45,681 nt of DNA from Pseudonocardia sp. (lineage in GTDB: Bacteria; Actinomycetota; Actinomycetes; Mycobacteriales; Pseudonocardiaceae). Position 1 is the stretch's first letter; every line of letters begins with the position of its first letter. The notes under the pieces are model-generated. The model was not told where the DNA came from, did not search any database, and saw only the letters and a program-made list of their open reading frames with translations. Both the position numbers and the translations under genes were made by a program. The stretch covers positions 1-45,681 of the forward strand of contig NZ_JAJCYB010000106.1 of assembly GCF_029263155.1 (NCBI RefSeq), read 5' to 3'. This document shows, one piece after another, positions 24,987 to 34,184 of the stretch.

Positions 24987-27145
24987 TGAGCACGGACAAG
25001 GCAGTGCGCTGGGAGAAGGGTGCCGACGGGATCGTCGTCGTCACCCTCGACGACCCGGGCCGCAGTGCCAACACCATGAACGAGCGCTTCGGCGTGGCGT
25101 TCGACGAGTGCGTCAACGCCCTCGTCGCTGACAAGGAGAACATCACCGGGGTCATCCTCACCTCCGCGAAGAAGACCTTCTTCGCCGGTGGCGACCTCGA
25201 CTCGCTGTCGAAGGCCACCCCGGCCGACGCGCCGCGGTTCTACGAGCAGTCCATGGCGATCAAGACGGTGCTGCGGCGCCTGGAGACGCTCGGGCGCCCG
25301 GTCGTCGCGGCCATGAACGGCACCGCGCTCGGCGGCGGCCTGGAGATCGGCCTGGCCTGCCACCACCGCATCGGCCTGGACGCGAAGGGTGTGCTCTACG
25401 GCCTGCCCGAGGTGACGCTGGGCCTGCTGCCCGGCGGCGGCGGCGTCGTGCGCGTCACGCGCCTGCTCGGCATCGCCGACGGGTTCATGAAGGTCCTCGC
25501 GCAGGGCCAGCGGATGAAGCCCGCGCAGGCGCTGGAGGTCGGCATCGTCGACTCACTTGCCGCCACGCCCGACGAGATGCTGGAGCAGGCACGCGCCTGG
25601 ATCGCGGCCAACCCCGACGCCGCGGCGCCGTGGGACAAGCCCGGCTACAAGATCCCCGGCGGCACCCCGTCCTCGCCGAAGCTGGCGGCGTTTCTGCCCG
25701 CCTTCCCGGCCAACCTGCGCAAGCAGATCAAGGGTGCGCCGATGCCGGCGCCGCGCAACATCCTCGCGGCGGCCGTGGAGAGCACGCAGGTCGACATCGA
25801 CACCGCGTTCCGCATCGAGGCCCGGTACTTCACCGAGCTCGTGACCGGCCAGGTCAGCAAGAACATGACCAAGGCGTTCTTCTACGACCTGCAGACGATC
25901 AATGGCGGCGGCTCGCGCCCCGACGGGCCCGAGAAGTACACGCCCACCAAGGTCGCGGTGCTCGGCGCCGGGATGATGGGCGCGGGCATCGCCTACACGT
26001 GCGCGCTGTCGGGCTGGGAGGTCGTGCTCAAGGACGTCTCCCTCTCGGCGGCGCAGAAGGGGAAGGCCTACTCCGAGGCCCTCGTCGAGAAGGGCGTCAC
26101 GCGCGGGAAGACCACGCAGGAGAAGGGCGACGCGCTGCTCGCCCGGATCACCGCCACCGACGACTACGCCGACCTGGCGGGCTGCGACATCGTCATCGAG
26201 GCGGTGTTCGAGTCCGTGGCCCTCAAGCAGGAGGTGTTCCGCGAGGCCGCCAAGGTGATCTCCCCGGACGCGCTGCTGTGCTCCAACACCTCCACGCTGC
26301 CGATCACCGAGCTGGCCACCGGCGTGGACCGCCCGGCCGACTTCGTCGGCCTGCACTTCTTCTCGCCCGTCGACAAGATGCCCCTGGTGGAGATCATCCG
26401 CGGTGAGCAGACCTCGGACGCCACGCTGGCGCGCGCCTTCGACGTGGTGCTGGGGATGAAGAAGACCCCGATCGTGGTCAACGACAGCCGCGGGTTCTTC
26501 ACCAGCAGGGTGATCGGGACGTTCCTCAACGAGGGTGTCGCGATGATCGCCGAGGGCATCGACCCGCAGACGATCGAGCAGGCCTCGTCGCAGGCCGGTT
26601 ACCCGGCGCCGGTGCTGCAGCTGATGGACGAGCTGACGCTGACGCTGCCGCAGAAGATCCGCAAGGAGACGAGGGCGGCGGTCGAGGCGGCCGGCGGCAC
26701 GTGGGAGGCACACCCGTCCGAGGCGGTCATCGACCGGCTGGTGGACGCGGGCCGCACCGGCAAGTCCGGCGGGGCGGGCTTCTACGACTACGCCGAGGGC
26801 AAGCGGGCCGGGCTGTGGCCGGGTCTGCGCACCGAGTTCGGGGCGACCGACCACGACGTCGACCTGCACGAGCTGTCCGAGCGCATGCTGTTCGTCGAGG
26901 CCATCGAGACGCAGAAGTGCTTCGACGAGGGCGTGCTCACCTCCGTGGCGGACGCGAACATCGGCTCGATCTTCGGCATCGGCTTCCCGGCCTGGACCGG
27001 GGGCGTCGTGCAGTACGTCGAGGGCTACCCCGGCGGCCCCGCCGGCTTCGTGGCCCGCGCCGACGAGTTCGTGGCCAAGTACGGCGCGAGGTTCGAGGTG
27101 CCGGCGAGCCTGCGCGAGCGGGCGGAGGCACCCGCCGCGGCCTGA
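24986..27145 (+). CDS. fadB: Fatty acid oxidation multifunctional protein: enoyl-CoA hydratase / 3-hydroxyacyl-CoA dehydrogenase
   Basis: This 719-residue protein joins a crotonase domain to a 3-hydroxyacyl-CoA dehydrogenase. Crotonase motifs are KKTFFAGGDLDSL near residue 62 and PEVTLGLLPGGGGVVRVTRLLG near 139. The Rossmann motif VAVLGAGMMGAGIAYT is near residue 322, and HFFSPVDKMPLVEII with the catalytic His-Glu pair is near 457. The C-terminal dehydrogenase domain follows (GFFTSRVIGTFLNEG; SGGAGFYDYAEGKR). It forms a complex with the thiolase. ATG 24986 overlaps the fadA stop; the longer upstream frame is a shadow of fadA. Confidence 0.94.
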
Positions 27146-27160
27146 CCGCGGGTCTGCAGC

Positions 27161-27199
27161 GCGGCCACCGTCACGTCGAACTCCCGTGACGGTGGCCGC
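27161..27199 (+). terminator. Hairpin terminator after fadB
   Basis: Bases 27161-27175 and 27185-27199 form a perfect 15-bp stem with a 9-base loop, 15 bases after the fadB stop. No T-run follows, as is usual in this group. It probably ends the fadAB transcript. Confidence 0.75.
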
Positions 27200-27326
27200 C
27201 GCGCGCTTCGGGCACCCGCGGCGCACCGGCGGACCGCTCGGATTCTGAAGCGATCCTCATCAACCCTTCATGCCGGCGCAAGGGCGCGACGGCAGCGTGG
27301 CGGGGAGTTTGACCCGAGGAGCAGGC

Positions 27327-28376
27327 ATGATCGCGCGATCCGACACCGACCGATCCGGGCGCCGGCAGGCGGCCGGCGCCGCGCGGCCCCGGTGCGGTGG
27401 ACCGGCCGCCCCGACGTCCGGTGGCGCCGCGGCGCCGATCCCGGTCCGGTACCCCCGCGGCCGGCGCCGGGTGCTGCTCGCCGACGACGTCCCCACGCTG
27501 CGCCGCGCCTACGCCCACGCCCTCCGGCAGAGCGGTCACGAGGTCACGGCCGTGGCCAACGGCAACGCGGCGTTGGCGGTGCTCGCCGCCGCGACGACGG
27601 GGGGTCCGGAGATCGTCGTGGCCGAGGTCGCGATGCCGGTGCTGGACGGGGTCTCGATGGTCCGGGCGATGCGCGAGCGCGGCTCCACCGTGCCGGTGCT
27701 GATGCTCGGCGACGACGCCTTCCTGCACGACCTCGCACTCCACGTGGGCGCGGACCGGTACCTGAACCGGCCGTTCGGGCCGGCCGACCTGCTCGGCGCC
27801 GTCGGTTCCCTCGTGCCGCATCGCCGCTCGCGCCCGCCGTCGGCCGCGGCAGTGCGTGAGCCGGCCGTGTGGCAGGAGGCGTCGGTGCCCGGACCCGGTG
27901 CGCGCACACCGTTGCCCCGGCAGCGGTGTGCGCGCCACGTCCTGGTGCTGGCCGCGTGCGCCGAGGTGCGTCGCGGGTACGTCCGCACGCTGTCCACGGC
28001 CGGGTACGGGGTCAGCGCCGCGGGCGGCGTCCGGGGCGCGGCGGCGCTGGTCGGGGCGCGCCCGCCGGACGTCGCGGTGATCGAGGTCGGCGAGGCGGGC
28101 GACGCCGCGTCCGCGCTGATCGCCGCACTCGCGGTACGCCGGGTCCCCGTGTTGGCGGTGGGTCGGCGGCCCGGCGACGAGCCCGCCGCCCACCGGGCGA
28201 GTGCGTTCCTGGTCCGGCCGCTGGGCTCGCACGTGCTGCTGTCGACGGTCCGGATGTTGCTCGACGGCGCCCACCGGCCGGTGCCGGCGGTGCCCCACGA
28301 GTGCGGCGGCGCGAGCGATCCACCGACCGGTCCGGCGCTCGGGTGGTTCACCGGCGGCGGATCGCCTCCTCCATGA
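27327..28376 (+). CDS. Double receiver-domain protein with Glu at both phosphoacceptor positions
   Basis: This 349-residue protein has a disordered Arg/Ala-rich N-terminus, then a first receiver-like domain (residues 47-165; RRVLLADDVPTLRRAYAHAL) and a second (residues 203-315; ARHVLVLAACAEVRRGYVRTL). In the first, the acidic pair Asp53-Asp54 is kept, but the phosphoacceptor is Glu100 (VVAEVAMPVLDG) and the usual Lys is Arg148 (LNRPF). In the second, the phosphoacceptor position is Glu253 (VAVIEVGEAG) and the Lys is also lost (LVRPL). No output domain is visible. It probably acts as a constitutive protein-protein adaptor. The last 29 bases overlap the convergent hydrolase gene. Confidence 0.78.
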   Translation: MIARSDTDRSGRRQAAGAARPRCGGPAAPTSGGAAAPIPVRYPRGRRRVLLADDVPTLRRAYAHALRQSGHEVTAVANGNAALAVLAAATTGGPEIVVAEVAMPVLDGVSMVRAMRERGSTVPVLMLGDDAFLHDLALHVGADRYLNRPFGPADLLGAVGSLVPHRRSRPPSAAAVREPAVWQEASVPGPGARTPLPRQRCARHVLVLAACAEVRRGYVRTLSTAGYGVSAAGGVRGAAALVGARPPDVAVIEVGEAGDAASALIAALAVRRVPVLAVGRRPGDEPAAHRASAFLVRPLGSHVLLSTVRMLLDGAHRPVPAVPHECGGASDPPTGPALGWFTGGGSPPP

Positions 28377-29022
28377 TCGCGGCCATCGAGGCGTAGCCGC
28401 GCTCGTTGGGGTGGAAGTGGTCGGCGGCGAGCTTGCCCCGCCAGGTGCGGGTGCGGGGGTCGCGGAACTCGGCCAGCACCAGCCCGCGGCGGGCCACGGC
28501 GTCGTCGATCAGGCGGTTGATCTCCAGGGCCGGGGCGAACGTGCCCGGCTGGTTGCCCACCACGGTTCCGGGCGGGAGCCGCTCCAGCAGCTCCGCCAGG
28601 TCGGCGGCCAGGTGCGGGCGGTGGCGCGGGTTGAACATGTCGTTGGACCCGATCATGACGGTGAGCAGGTCCGGTGGCGCTGCCAGCGCGTCCAGCGCCG
28701 GGAGCTGGCGGTCCAGGACGTCGCGCACGATGCCGCCGGAGATCGCCAGGTTCACCACCCGCCACCCGGGCATCCGGGCCGCGACCTGCCCGACCCAGCC
28801 GCGCTCGTACGCGCCCGCCCCGATGCCCTGCGTCATCGAGTCGCCCAGCGCCACCCACAGCGGCCCGGTGGCGGCGAGCGCGGCGGCGTTGTGGTCCCGC
28901 CAGGCGGCCGCGTAGGGCAGCACCTGGTCCTGCACCGCGCGCACCCCCGGCAGCAGGCGTGCGGCGAGTGACAGGAACCGGCCGGGTGGGCGCTCGCTGA
29001 GGTTGGAGTAGCCCGGTGGCAC
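28348..29022 (-). CDS. SGNH/GDSL-family hydrolase
   Basis: This 224-residue protein has the four SGNH blocks: LWVALGDSMTQGIG (nucleophile Ser), NLAISGGIVRD (Gly), VMIGSNDMF (Asn) and DHFHPNERGYASM (Asp and His). Such enzymes are esterases or lipases with broad substrates. No signal peptide is obvious. GTG 29022 follows the DUF1330 stop by 2 bases, so the two are likely co-transcribed. Confidence 0.87.
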   Translation of the reverse strand: MPPGYSNLSERPPGRFLSLAARLLPGVRAVQDQVLPYAAAWRDHNAAALAATGPLWVALGDSMTQGIGAGAYERGWVGQVAARMPGWRVVNLAISGGIVRDVLDRQLPALDALAAPPDLLTVMIGSNDMFNPRHRPHLAADLAELLERLPPGTVVGNQPGTFAPALEINRLIDDAVARRGLVLAEFRDPRTRTWRGKLAADHFHPNERGYASMAAIMEEAIRRR

Positions 29023-29024
29023 GG

Positions 29025-29384
29025 TCAGCGCGGCGTCGTGGGCTGCAGGACGGCCTCCACCAACGCCTCGGTGCGCAGGTGGGTGCCCTCCTGGTAGCCG
29101 GGGTCGCGGACCATGTCGGAGAACGCGCGCCGGCTGGGGTAGGACACCAGCAGCACGGCGTCCCAGGACCGGCCGTGCTCGGCGACGATCGGATCGCCCC
29201 CGTGGCCGAAGTACACCACCGTGGCGCCCACCCGTTGCGCGTGCGGCCGGAAGTGCGCGAGGTACTCGTCGTAGCGCGCCGCCCCGCCCTCGGAGAAGCG
29301 CAGCAGGTTGAGCATCACGATCGGTTGGTCCGGCCCGACGTCGAGGAAGGCCTTCATGTCGGCTCCGGTGGGGTTCACAGCCAT
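29025..29384 (-). CDS. DUF1330 family protein
   Basis: This 119-residue protein has a dimeric alpha-beta barrel pattern: DQPIVMLNLLRFSEGGAARYDEYLAHFRPHAQRVGATVVYFG and SWDAVLLVSYPSRRAFSDMVRDPGYQEGTHLRTEALVEAVL. This matches DUF1330, whose function is not known. The start at 29384 fits the domain; the frame runs further upstream only as a shadow. It leads the SGNH hydrolase and is divergent from the DedA gene. Confidence 0.82.
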   Translation of the reverse strand: MAVNPTGADMKAFLDVGPDQPIVMLNLLRFSEGGAARYDEYLAHFRPHAQRVGATVVYFGHGGDPIVAEHGRSWDAVLLVSYPSRRAFSDMVRDPGYQEGTHLRTEALVEAVLQPTTPR

Positions 29385-29460
29385 GACGCCATCCTGCCCG
29401 GAGTGTGAGCCGGCGACCGGCACCGGTTCGCCCTGGAGGGTTTCGGGCATCCTTGGCGGT

Positions 29461-30078
29461 ATGGCCGACTGGATTTTCGCGATCGTCGACCGCCTCGGGG
29501 CGGCGGGCGTCGGTCTGCTGATCCTGCTCGAGAACGTCATCCCGCCGATCCCGTCCGAGGTGATCCTGCCGCTCGCGGGCTTCCGCGCCCGGACGGGCAC
29601 GCTGAACCTGCTGACGGTCTGGCCCGCCGCCACCGCGGGGTCGGTGCTGGGGGCCCTGATCCTCTACGGGCTGGGCGCCTGGCTCGGGCACGAGCGCCTG
29701 CGTCGCCTGGCCCGACGTCGCTGGTTCGTCTTCGCGAGCGTGCGCGACATCGACCGCGGTGACGAGCTGTTCGACCGTCACGGCGGCAAGGTCGTCCTGC
29801 TCGCGCGCTGCGTGCCCTTCCTGCGCAGCGTGGTGTCGATCCCGGCCGGCATCTCGGGCATGCCGGTGCTGCGGTTCACCGTCCTGACGGCGATCGGGAG
29901 CGGGGTGTGGAACGCGGCGTTCCTCGCCATCGGCTGGGCACTCGGCGAGAACTGGGACACCGTCGAGCAGTGGCTGGGTCCCGTCAGCTACGTGGTGATC
30001 GGGCTGGTCGTCGTCGGCCTCGTCGTGCTGGCGGTGCGCAGGCGCCGCTCGACGGAGGCCGTCGCGACCCGCGGGTGA
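29461..30078 (+). CDS. DedA family membrane protein
   Basis: This 205-residue protein has four or more membrane segments. The DedA signature is clear: LLENVIPPIPSEVILPLAGF near residues 22-41, HGGKVVLLARCVPFLRSVVSIPAGISGMPVLRFTVLTAIGSGVWN near 115-159. DedA proteins are thought to transport or flip lipid carriers such as undecaprenyl phosphate and help membrane homeostasis. ATG 29461 gives the normal N-terminus. Confidence 0.9.
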   Translation: MADWIFAIVDRLGAAGVGLLILLENVIPPIPSEVILPLAGFRARTGTLNLLTVWPAATAGSVLGALILYGLGAWLGHERLRRLARRRWFVFASVRDIDRGDELFDRHGGKVVLLARCVPFLRSVVSIPAGISGMPVLRFTVLTAIGSGVWNAAFLAIGWALGENWDTVEQWLGPVSYVVIGLVVVGLVVLAVRRRRSTEAVATRG

Positions 30079-30197
30079 CGCCATTCGGGCCATCGGTGTC
30101 CGGCAGACGTCGCAGTGATCGGGCCGGGCTTGCCCTGCGAACCGTCCGTGGGTCAAGCTTCCGCGCCGGCGCACGGCGCGAGAGAAGGGGGGCGAGG

Positions 30198-30971
30198 GTG
30201 ACGACCGACCAGGAGATGGCCGACGACCGGCAGCGGCTCGACGCCCTCGTCGACACCGACGACATCCCCGGCCCGGTCGCCGCGGAGTTCCTGGCGCTGG
30301 CCGCCGCGCTGATGAACGCCACCACCGTGCGCGGGGTGCTGCAACGGGTCGTCGAGGCCGCCAGGGCGGTCGTGCCGGGCGCCGACCTGGTCAGCGTCAC
30401 CCTGCGCAGCGGGAGCGGCTTCCACACCCCCGTGGAGACCGACGCGCTCGCGACCCGGCTCGACGAGATCCAGTACCGCATCGACGACGGACCGTGCGTC
30501 GACGCCACCCGCAAGTCGGGCCTGGGCCTGACGTTCTGCTCCGACCTCGCCACGAGCACCCGGTTCGGCGCGTTCGGGCCCGCCGCCGCCGAGCTCGGTG
30601 TGCACAGCGTCCTGGCCGTGGGCCTGTTCCCCGATGGCGACGGGCCGCGCATGGGCGCGCTCAACGTCTACTCCCACCAGGTGGGAGGTCTCGACGAGCT
30701 CGACCGCGATCTCGCCCTCGTGCTCGCCGCGCACGCCTCGGCCGCGCTCGCGGCCACGCTCGCCTCCACGTCCGCCGAGCTGGAGGCGGCGCAGCTGCGA
30801 CAGGCATTGCAGAGCCGCGACGTCATCGGGCAGGCCAAGGGCATCCTGATGGAGCGGCGCAGGATCTCCGCCGACGAGGCGTTCGAGGTGCTTCGATCGG
30901 CGTCGCAGGCGCTCAACGTCAAGCTGGCCCAGGTGGCCCAGACGCTGGTGGAGCGACGCGCGGAGATCTGA
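30198..30971 (+). CDS. GAF-ANTAR domain regulator (RNA-binding antiterminator)
   Basis: This 257-residue protein has a GAF domain in residues 35-180 (including DDGPCVDATRKSGLGLTFCSDL and MGALNVYSHQVGGLDELD). A C-terminal ANTAR domain follows (LQSRDVIGQAKGILMERRRISADEAFEVLRSASQALNVKLAQVAQTLVE). ANTAR proteins bind paired stem-loops in RNA to prevent termination, and the GAF domain senses a small ligand. GTG 30198 follows a G-rich ribosome-binding site. The target RNA is not visible nearby. Confidence 0.9.
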   Translation: MTTDQEMADDRQRLDALVDTDDIPGPVAAEFLALAAALMNATTVRGVLQRVVEAARAVVPGADLVSVTLRSGSGFHTPVETDALATRLDEIQYRIDDGPCVDATRKSGLGLTFCSDLATSTRFGAFGPAAAELGVHSVLAVGLFPDGDGPRMGALNVYSHQVGGLDELDRDLALVLAAHASAALAATLASTSAELEAAQLRQALQSRDVIGQAKGILMERRRISADEAFEVLRSASQALNVKLAQVAQTLVERRAEI

Positions 30972-30977
30972 CCGGCC

Positions 30978-32126
30978 TCACAGCCGATTGCCGTTGACGA
31001 TCGCGAGCACGTCGCGGGCGAGGAAGCGCCGCACCCGGCCGGCCCGGGTCACCTCGACCAGCACGCGCTGTTCCACCAGCTTCTCCAGGTTCGTGGTCGC
31101 CGCGCGGTGCGTGACGTGCAGCACGTCCATGACGTCGGCGATGGTCATGGCAGGGTTGACGAAGACCTCGTCGACGAGCCGCGGCAACAGGCTGGACGAG
31201 CGGGCTCCGGTGACCTGGCTGCGGTAGTTCTCGCGCAGCTTCTGGAGGGCCTGCACGCGGGTCAGGACGTCGCGGGCCTGCACGGCCACGACTTCCAGGA
31301 AGAACGCGATCCATCCAGCCCAGTCCGCCCGGGCCGAGACGGCGAGCAGCCGTGCGTAGTACTCCTCGCGTCGGGGCTCGATGTAGGCCGAGAAGTCGAG
31401 CAGCGGTCCGGGAAGTAGGCCCCACTCCGCCAGCAGCAACGACACCAGTAGGCGGCCCACGCGCCCGTTGCCGTCACGGAACGGGTGCACCGCCTCGAAG
31501 TGGTAGTGCAGCACCGCGATGTCGACAAGGGGCGGCAGGGTCCGTGGCCCGCGCAGGTACTGCTCGAAGGCGTCCAGGCAGTCCGGCAGGCGCTCGGGAG
31601 GTGGAGGAACGTAGGTGGCCTCCTCGACGGGAGCGCCAGGGGAGCCGATCCAGTTCTGATCGGTACGGAACTCCCCGGGAACTGCGGAGTCGCCACGGAC
31701 CCCGGTCAGCAGGATGCGGTGGGCCTCGCGCAGGACCCAGAGGCCGAGAGGGGCTTGGCGCTCCTCGTCGAGCAGGTAGTCCATCGCCCGGACGTAGTTG
31801 GCCACCTCGCGCGCATCGGCACGCGTCGAGTCGTCGATGACCGATCGCGCGTCGTCGAGCTCGAAGAGGACGAGATCGGACAGTGTCGTCTGCGTCCCTT
31901 CGATCCGGCTCGACAGCACGGCTTCCCGGCGCAGCAGGGCGCGGGTGAACAGCGTCGGGCTCGGCATTCCGCGGCCGGTCCCGGCGAGTTCGCCGAGCGC
32001 CCGGTCGGCGCGGGACAACGTGCTGATGAGGGTCGCAGTGAACTCGATGGGAGGTGGGAGTGCAGGTGGGAGGAAAGTGCGGATCCCGCGCAGCGACTTC
32101 ACGGTGTGGGACCCGGGTACGTCCAC
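30978..32126 (-). CDS. Fic-family AMP-transferase with internal inhibitory motif and winged helix
   Basis: This 382-residue protein has the complete Fic motif HPFRDGNGR at residues 214-222, so it can probably transfer AMP from ATP to a protein. An N-terminal inhibitory helix, SSRIEG at residues 72-77, matches the (S/T)xxxE(G/N) motif of class II Fic proteins, with Glu76 blocking the site. The C-terminus has a winged helix (NPAMTIADVMDVLHVTHRAATTNLEKLVEQRVLVEV). GTG 32126 has GGAGGTGA upstream. No separate antitoxin is needed or seen. Confidence 0.9.
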   Translation of the reverse strand: MDVPGSHTVKSLRGIRTFLPPALPPPIEFTATLISTLSRADRALGELAGTGRGMPSPTLFTRALLRREAVLSSRIEGTQTTLSDLVLFELDDARSVIDDSTRADAREVANYVRAMDYLLDEERQAPLGLWVLREAHRILLTGVRGDSAVPGEFRTDQNWIGSPGAPVEEATYVPPPPERLPDCLDAFEQYLRGPRTLPPLVDIAVLHYHFEAVHPFRDGNGRVGRLLVSLLLAEWGLLPGPLLDFSAYIEPRREEYYARLLAVSARADWAGWIAFFLEVVAVQARDVLTRVQALQKLRENYRSQVTGARSSSLLPRLVDEVFVNPAMTIADVMDVLHVTHRAATTNLEKLVEQRVLVEVTRAGRVRRFLARDVLAIVNGNRL

Positions 32127-32261
32127 TGCTACTCACCTCCGGCGATGTCGAGTCTCTGCTACCTAAGTGCCTTTGTCTATCATAAGGAAGGGAGACTCGT
32201 AGTTCGGTAGCACAGGGCGCGTTCGCCAGCCTGGCGGCATGATCCGCTCGGCGACCCGCGA

Positions 32262-32428
32262 GGTGGGATCCGGCCGTGCCGAGTCACCACCTGGGCCCGG
32301 GCCCGACGGCGGGCCTTCGCTCCGGCGGCGGCGTTCGCCGCCAGCGCCGGCTCACCGATCGCGTCCAGGGTGCGCCAGGCGGTCGGCGGGCTGGACCCGT
32401 GCCGCGCCAATACCCGCGACAACCCCGG
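32262..32428 (-). pseudogene. Remnant of IS1380-type transposase, internal part
   Basis: The minus strand reads PGLSRVLARHGSSPPTAWRTLDAIGEPAL and then ARRRARAQVV-RHGRIPP. The middle resembles the TAWR-LDAI segment that IS1380-family transposases have before the first catalytic Asp. Nothing of the catalytic core follows, so the gene is decayed. The N-terminal piece lies on the other side of the IS110-type element, near 34185-34262. The family call is from memory of the motif, not a search. Confidence 0.55.
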
Positions 32429-32461
32429 CGGTAGTAACAACCTGAGCGGTTGAGGTCGCGG

Positions 32462-32518
32462 GACATCCTCCTGGTGAGGTTCTCGGGCTTGGAGTCCCAA
32501 CCGCACCAGGAGGATGTC
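32462..32518 (+). promoter_or_regulatory. Hairpin sequestering the transposase ribosome-binding site
   Basis: GACATCCTCCTGGTG (32462-32476) and CACCAGGAGGATGTC (32504-32518) are perfect 15-base inverted repeats; GGTT/AACC inside can extend the stem. The right arm contains the AGGAGG ribosome-binding site and ends one base before the transposase GTG start. Folding of the mRNA would hide the ribosome-binding site and keep transposase low. Confidence 0.8.
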
Positions 32519-33898
32519 GTGTCCAACGCTAGTAGGCACCGGTTGTCCCGGGGAGACCGTCGTCGCAACGAGAAACTCGCCCGGCTCCGCGCGGTGATCA
32601 CCCGCGAGTCCGCGGTGCTGGCGTTCGATCTGGCCGCGGACAAGCAGGTGTGCGCGCTGACCGACCCGGACTCGCAGGTCCTGGCCCGGCGCACGGTGCG
32701 GTGCAAGGCCTGGCAGCTGTCCGACGCCGTGGAGTGGGGCCTGGCCCGCGCAGCCGAGGCCGGATACGGCTCGGTCGTGGTCGCGTGTGAGCCGACCGGG
32801 CACCGCTGGCGGGTGCTGGACCAGATCGCCGCGCAGTTCGGGGTGGTGCTGGTGTGTGTACAGCCGCTGTTGGTGTGCCGGGCGCGGGAGGCCGAGGACT
32901 TCACCCGCAACAAGAACGACGACACCGACGCGATGATCATCGCCCGGCTGGTGACCGAGCTGCGCTGTTACCTGCCCGAGCGGGCCGACCCGACCTGGGC
33001 AAGGTTGCGGCACCTCGGGGCACGCCGGGCCGGGCTGCTCGTCGCCGCTGGGGCGGCGCGGCAGCAGGTCCGCGACCTGCTCGAGTGCGCGTGGCCGTCG
33101 GTGCTCGAGGCCGCGTCCAAGCCGTTGGACTCCGCGAACTGGCTGGCCGCGGTCACCGTCGCGCTCGACCGGGTCGGCGAGAGCGGGGACCTGGGCGTGA
33201 TCGGGCGGTGGGGCCCGACCCGCTTCGCCGCCGCGGTCCGCCGCGAGCTCGGCACCACCCGCTGGCACGGCGCGATCGTGCGCGCGGTGTTCGACGCCGC
33301 CACCGACCCCGCCCACACCGCGGTCGGGGTCACCGGGCAGCGAGCCGGCGCTCTGGAACGGGTCGGCTACGCGTGCGCCGACCTGACCGCCCGACGCACC
33401 GAGATCGTCGAGGTCGAATCCCGGATGCTCGCCGTGCTCGACCAGCTCGGGCTCACCGACCTGGTCTCCAGCATCCCCGGGGTGTCCGCGATCGGCGCGG
33501 CGACGATCCTGGCCCAGGCCGGTGACCCCGCCCGGTTCACCAGCGCCCGCGCCCTGGTCAAACACGCCGGGCTCTGTCCGCGCGACAACGCCTCGGGCAC
33601 CTACCAGGGCAAGACCGGTATCAGCGGCCGCGGCCGCCCCGAGCTGCGCCTGGCCGCGTGGCGGGCAGTGTTCACCGCGCTGCGCCACAACCCCGTCCTC
33701 GCCGCCCGCCACACCCACCTCACCGGGCGCACCGACAACCCGCTCACCGACACCCAGGCCCGCGTCGCGTGCGCGGCGAGCCTGCTGCGCCAACTCCACG
33801 CCGTCATCGTCACCGGCACCGCCTGGGACCCCGCCATCGCCGCCGGCCTGGACCGCCACGAGGACCCCAACCCCCAGAACGGGGCCGCCGCCGCCTGA
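32519..33898 (+). CDS. IS110-family transposase (DEDD recombinase)
   Basis: This 459-residue protein has an N-terminal RuvC-like DEDD domain: AFDLAADKQ, VACEPTGHRW and RNKNDDTDAMIIARL give Asp, Glu, Asp and Asp. A C-terminal Transposase_20 domain follows: SSIPGVSAIGAATILAQAGDPARFTSARALVKHAGLCPRDNASG and a catalytic Ser region near SGRGRPELRLAAWRAV. GTG 32519 follows AGGAGG. Family members use a structured RNA from the element to choose target and donor. Confidence 0.93.
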   Translation: MSNASRHRLSRGDRRRNEKLARLRAVITRESAVLAFDLAADKQVCALTDPDSQVLARRTVRCKAWQLSDAVEWGLARAAEAGYGSVVVACEPTGHRWRVLDQIAAQFGVVLVCVQPLLVCRAREAEDFTRNKNDDTDAMIIARLVTELRCYLPERADPTWARLRHLGARRAGLLVAAGAARQQVRDLLECAWPSVLEAASKPLDSANWLAAVTVALDRVGESGDLGVIGRWGPTRFAAAVRRELGTTRWHGAIVRAVFDAATDPAHTAVGVTGQRAGALERVGYACADLTARRTEIVEVESRMLAVLDQLGLTDLVSSIPGVSAIGAATILAQAGDPARFTSARALVKHAGLCPRDNASGTYQGKTGISGRGRPELRLAAWRAVFTALRHNPVLAARHTHLTGRTDNPLTDTQARVACAASLLRQLHAVIVTGTAWDPAIAAGLDRHEDPNPQNGAAAA

Positions 33899-33977
33899 AC
33901 CCGCGCGCCGCTGACCACCGGGCGGGGCGAGCTCGCATCGCCGTCGGGACCTGAGATCCCGCAACTGACCATGAGCA

Positions 33978-34130
33978 GCCCCGCCCGTCTCCCATCAAGC
34001 CCGGATGAAGGCTGTCGGGAACAACCCGCTTGAACGCTACGTAGGGCCGGAGACGGGCGCGGGGCACCACCCGACCAGCAACGCACACCCCCACCAAGAA
34101 GATCAACTCGGCGGTGGCAGACCGCCGAGT
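33978..34130 (+). ncRNA. Candidate bridge/seek RNA region of the IS110-type element
   Basis: After the transposase stop there are about 290 non-coding bases. GCCCGTCTCC (33983-33992) and GGAGACGGGC (34049-34058) form a perfect 10-bp stem enclosing about 56 bases, extended after a bulge by CCCC/GGGG. A second perfect hairpin, ACTCGGCGGT/ACCGCCGAGT with a 5-base loop, is at 34106-34130. IS1111-group elements encode their guide RNA downstream of the transposase, and this location and structure fit. Guide bases were not identified with confidence. Confidence 0.45.
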
Positions 34131-34184
34131 CGACCCCACACGCCCAAGATCACCTGAAGCCAGGACTTGACTTCGTCGTCATAG

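Noticed and set aside
32180..33964. A 594-codon minus-strand frame opposite the IS110 transposase.
   Set aside because: Only its end (32262-32428) resembles a protein, an IS1380 remnant; the rest is a shadow of the transposase.
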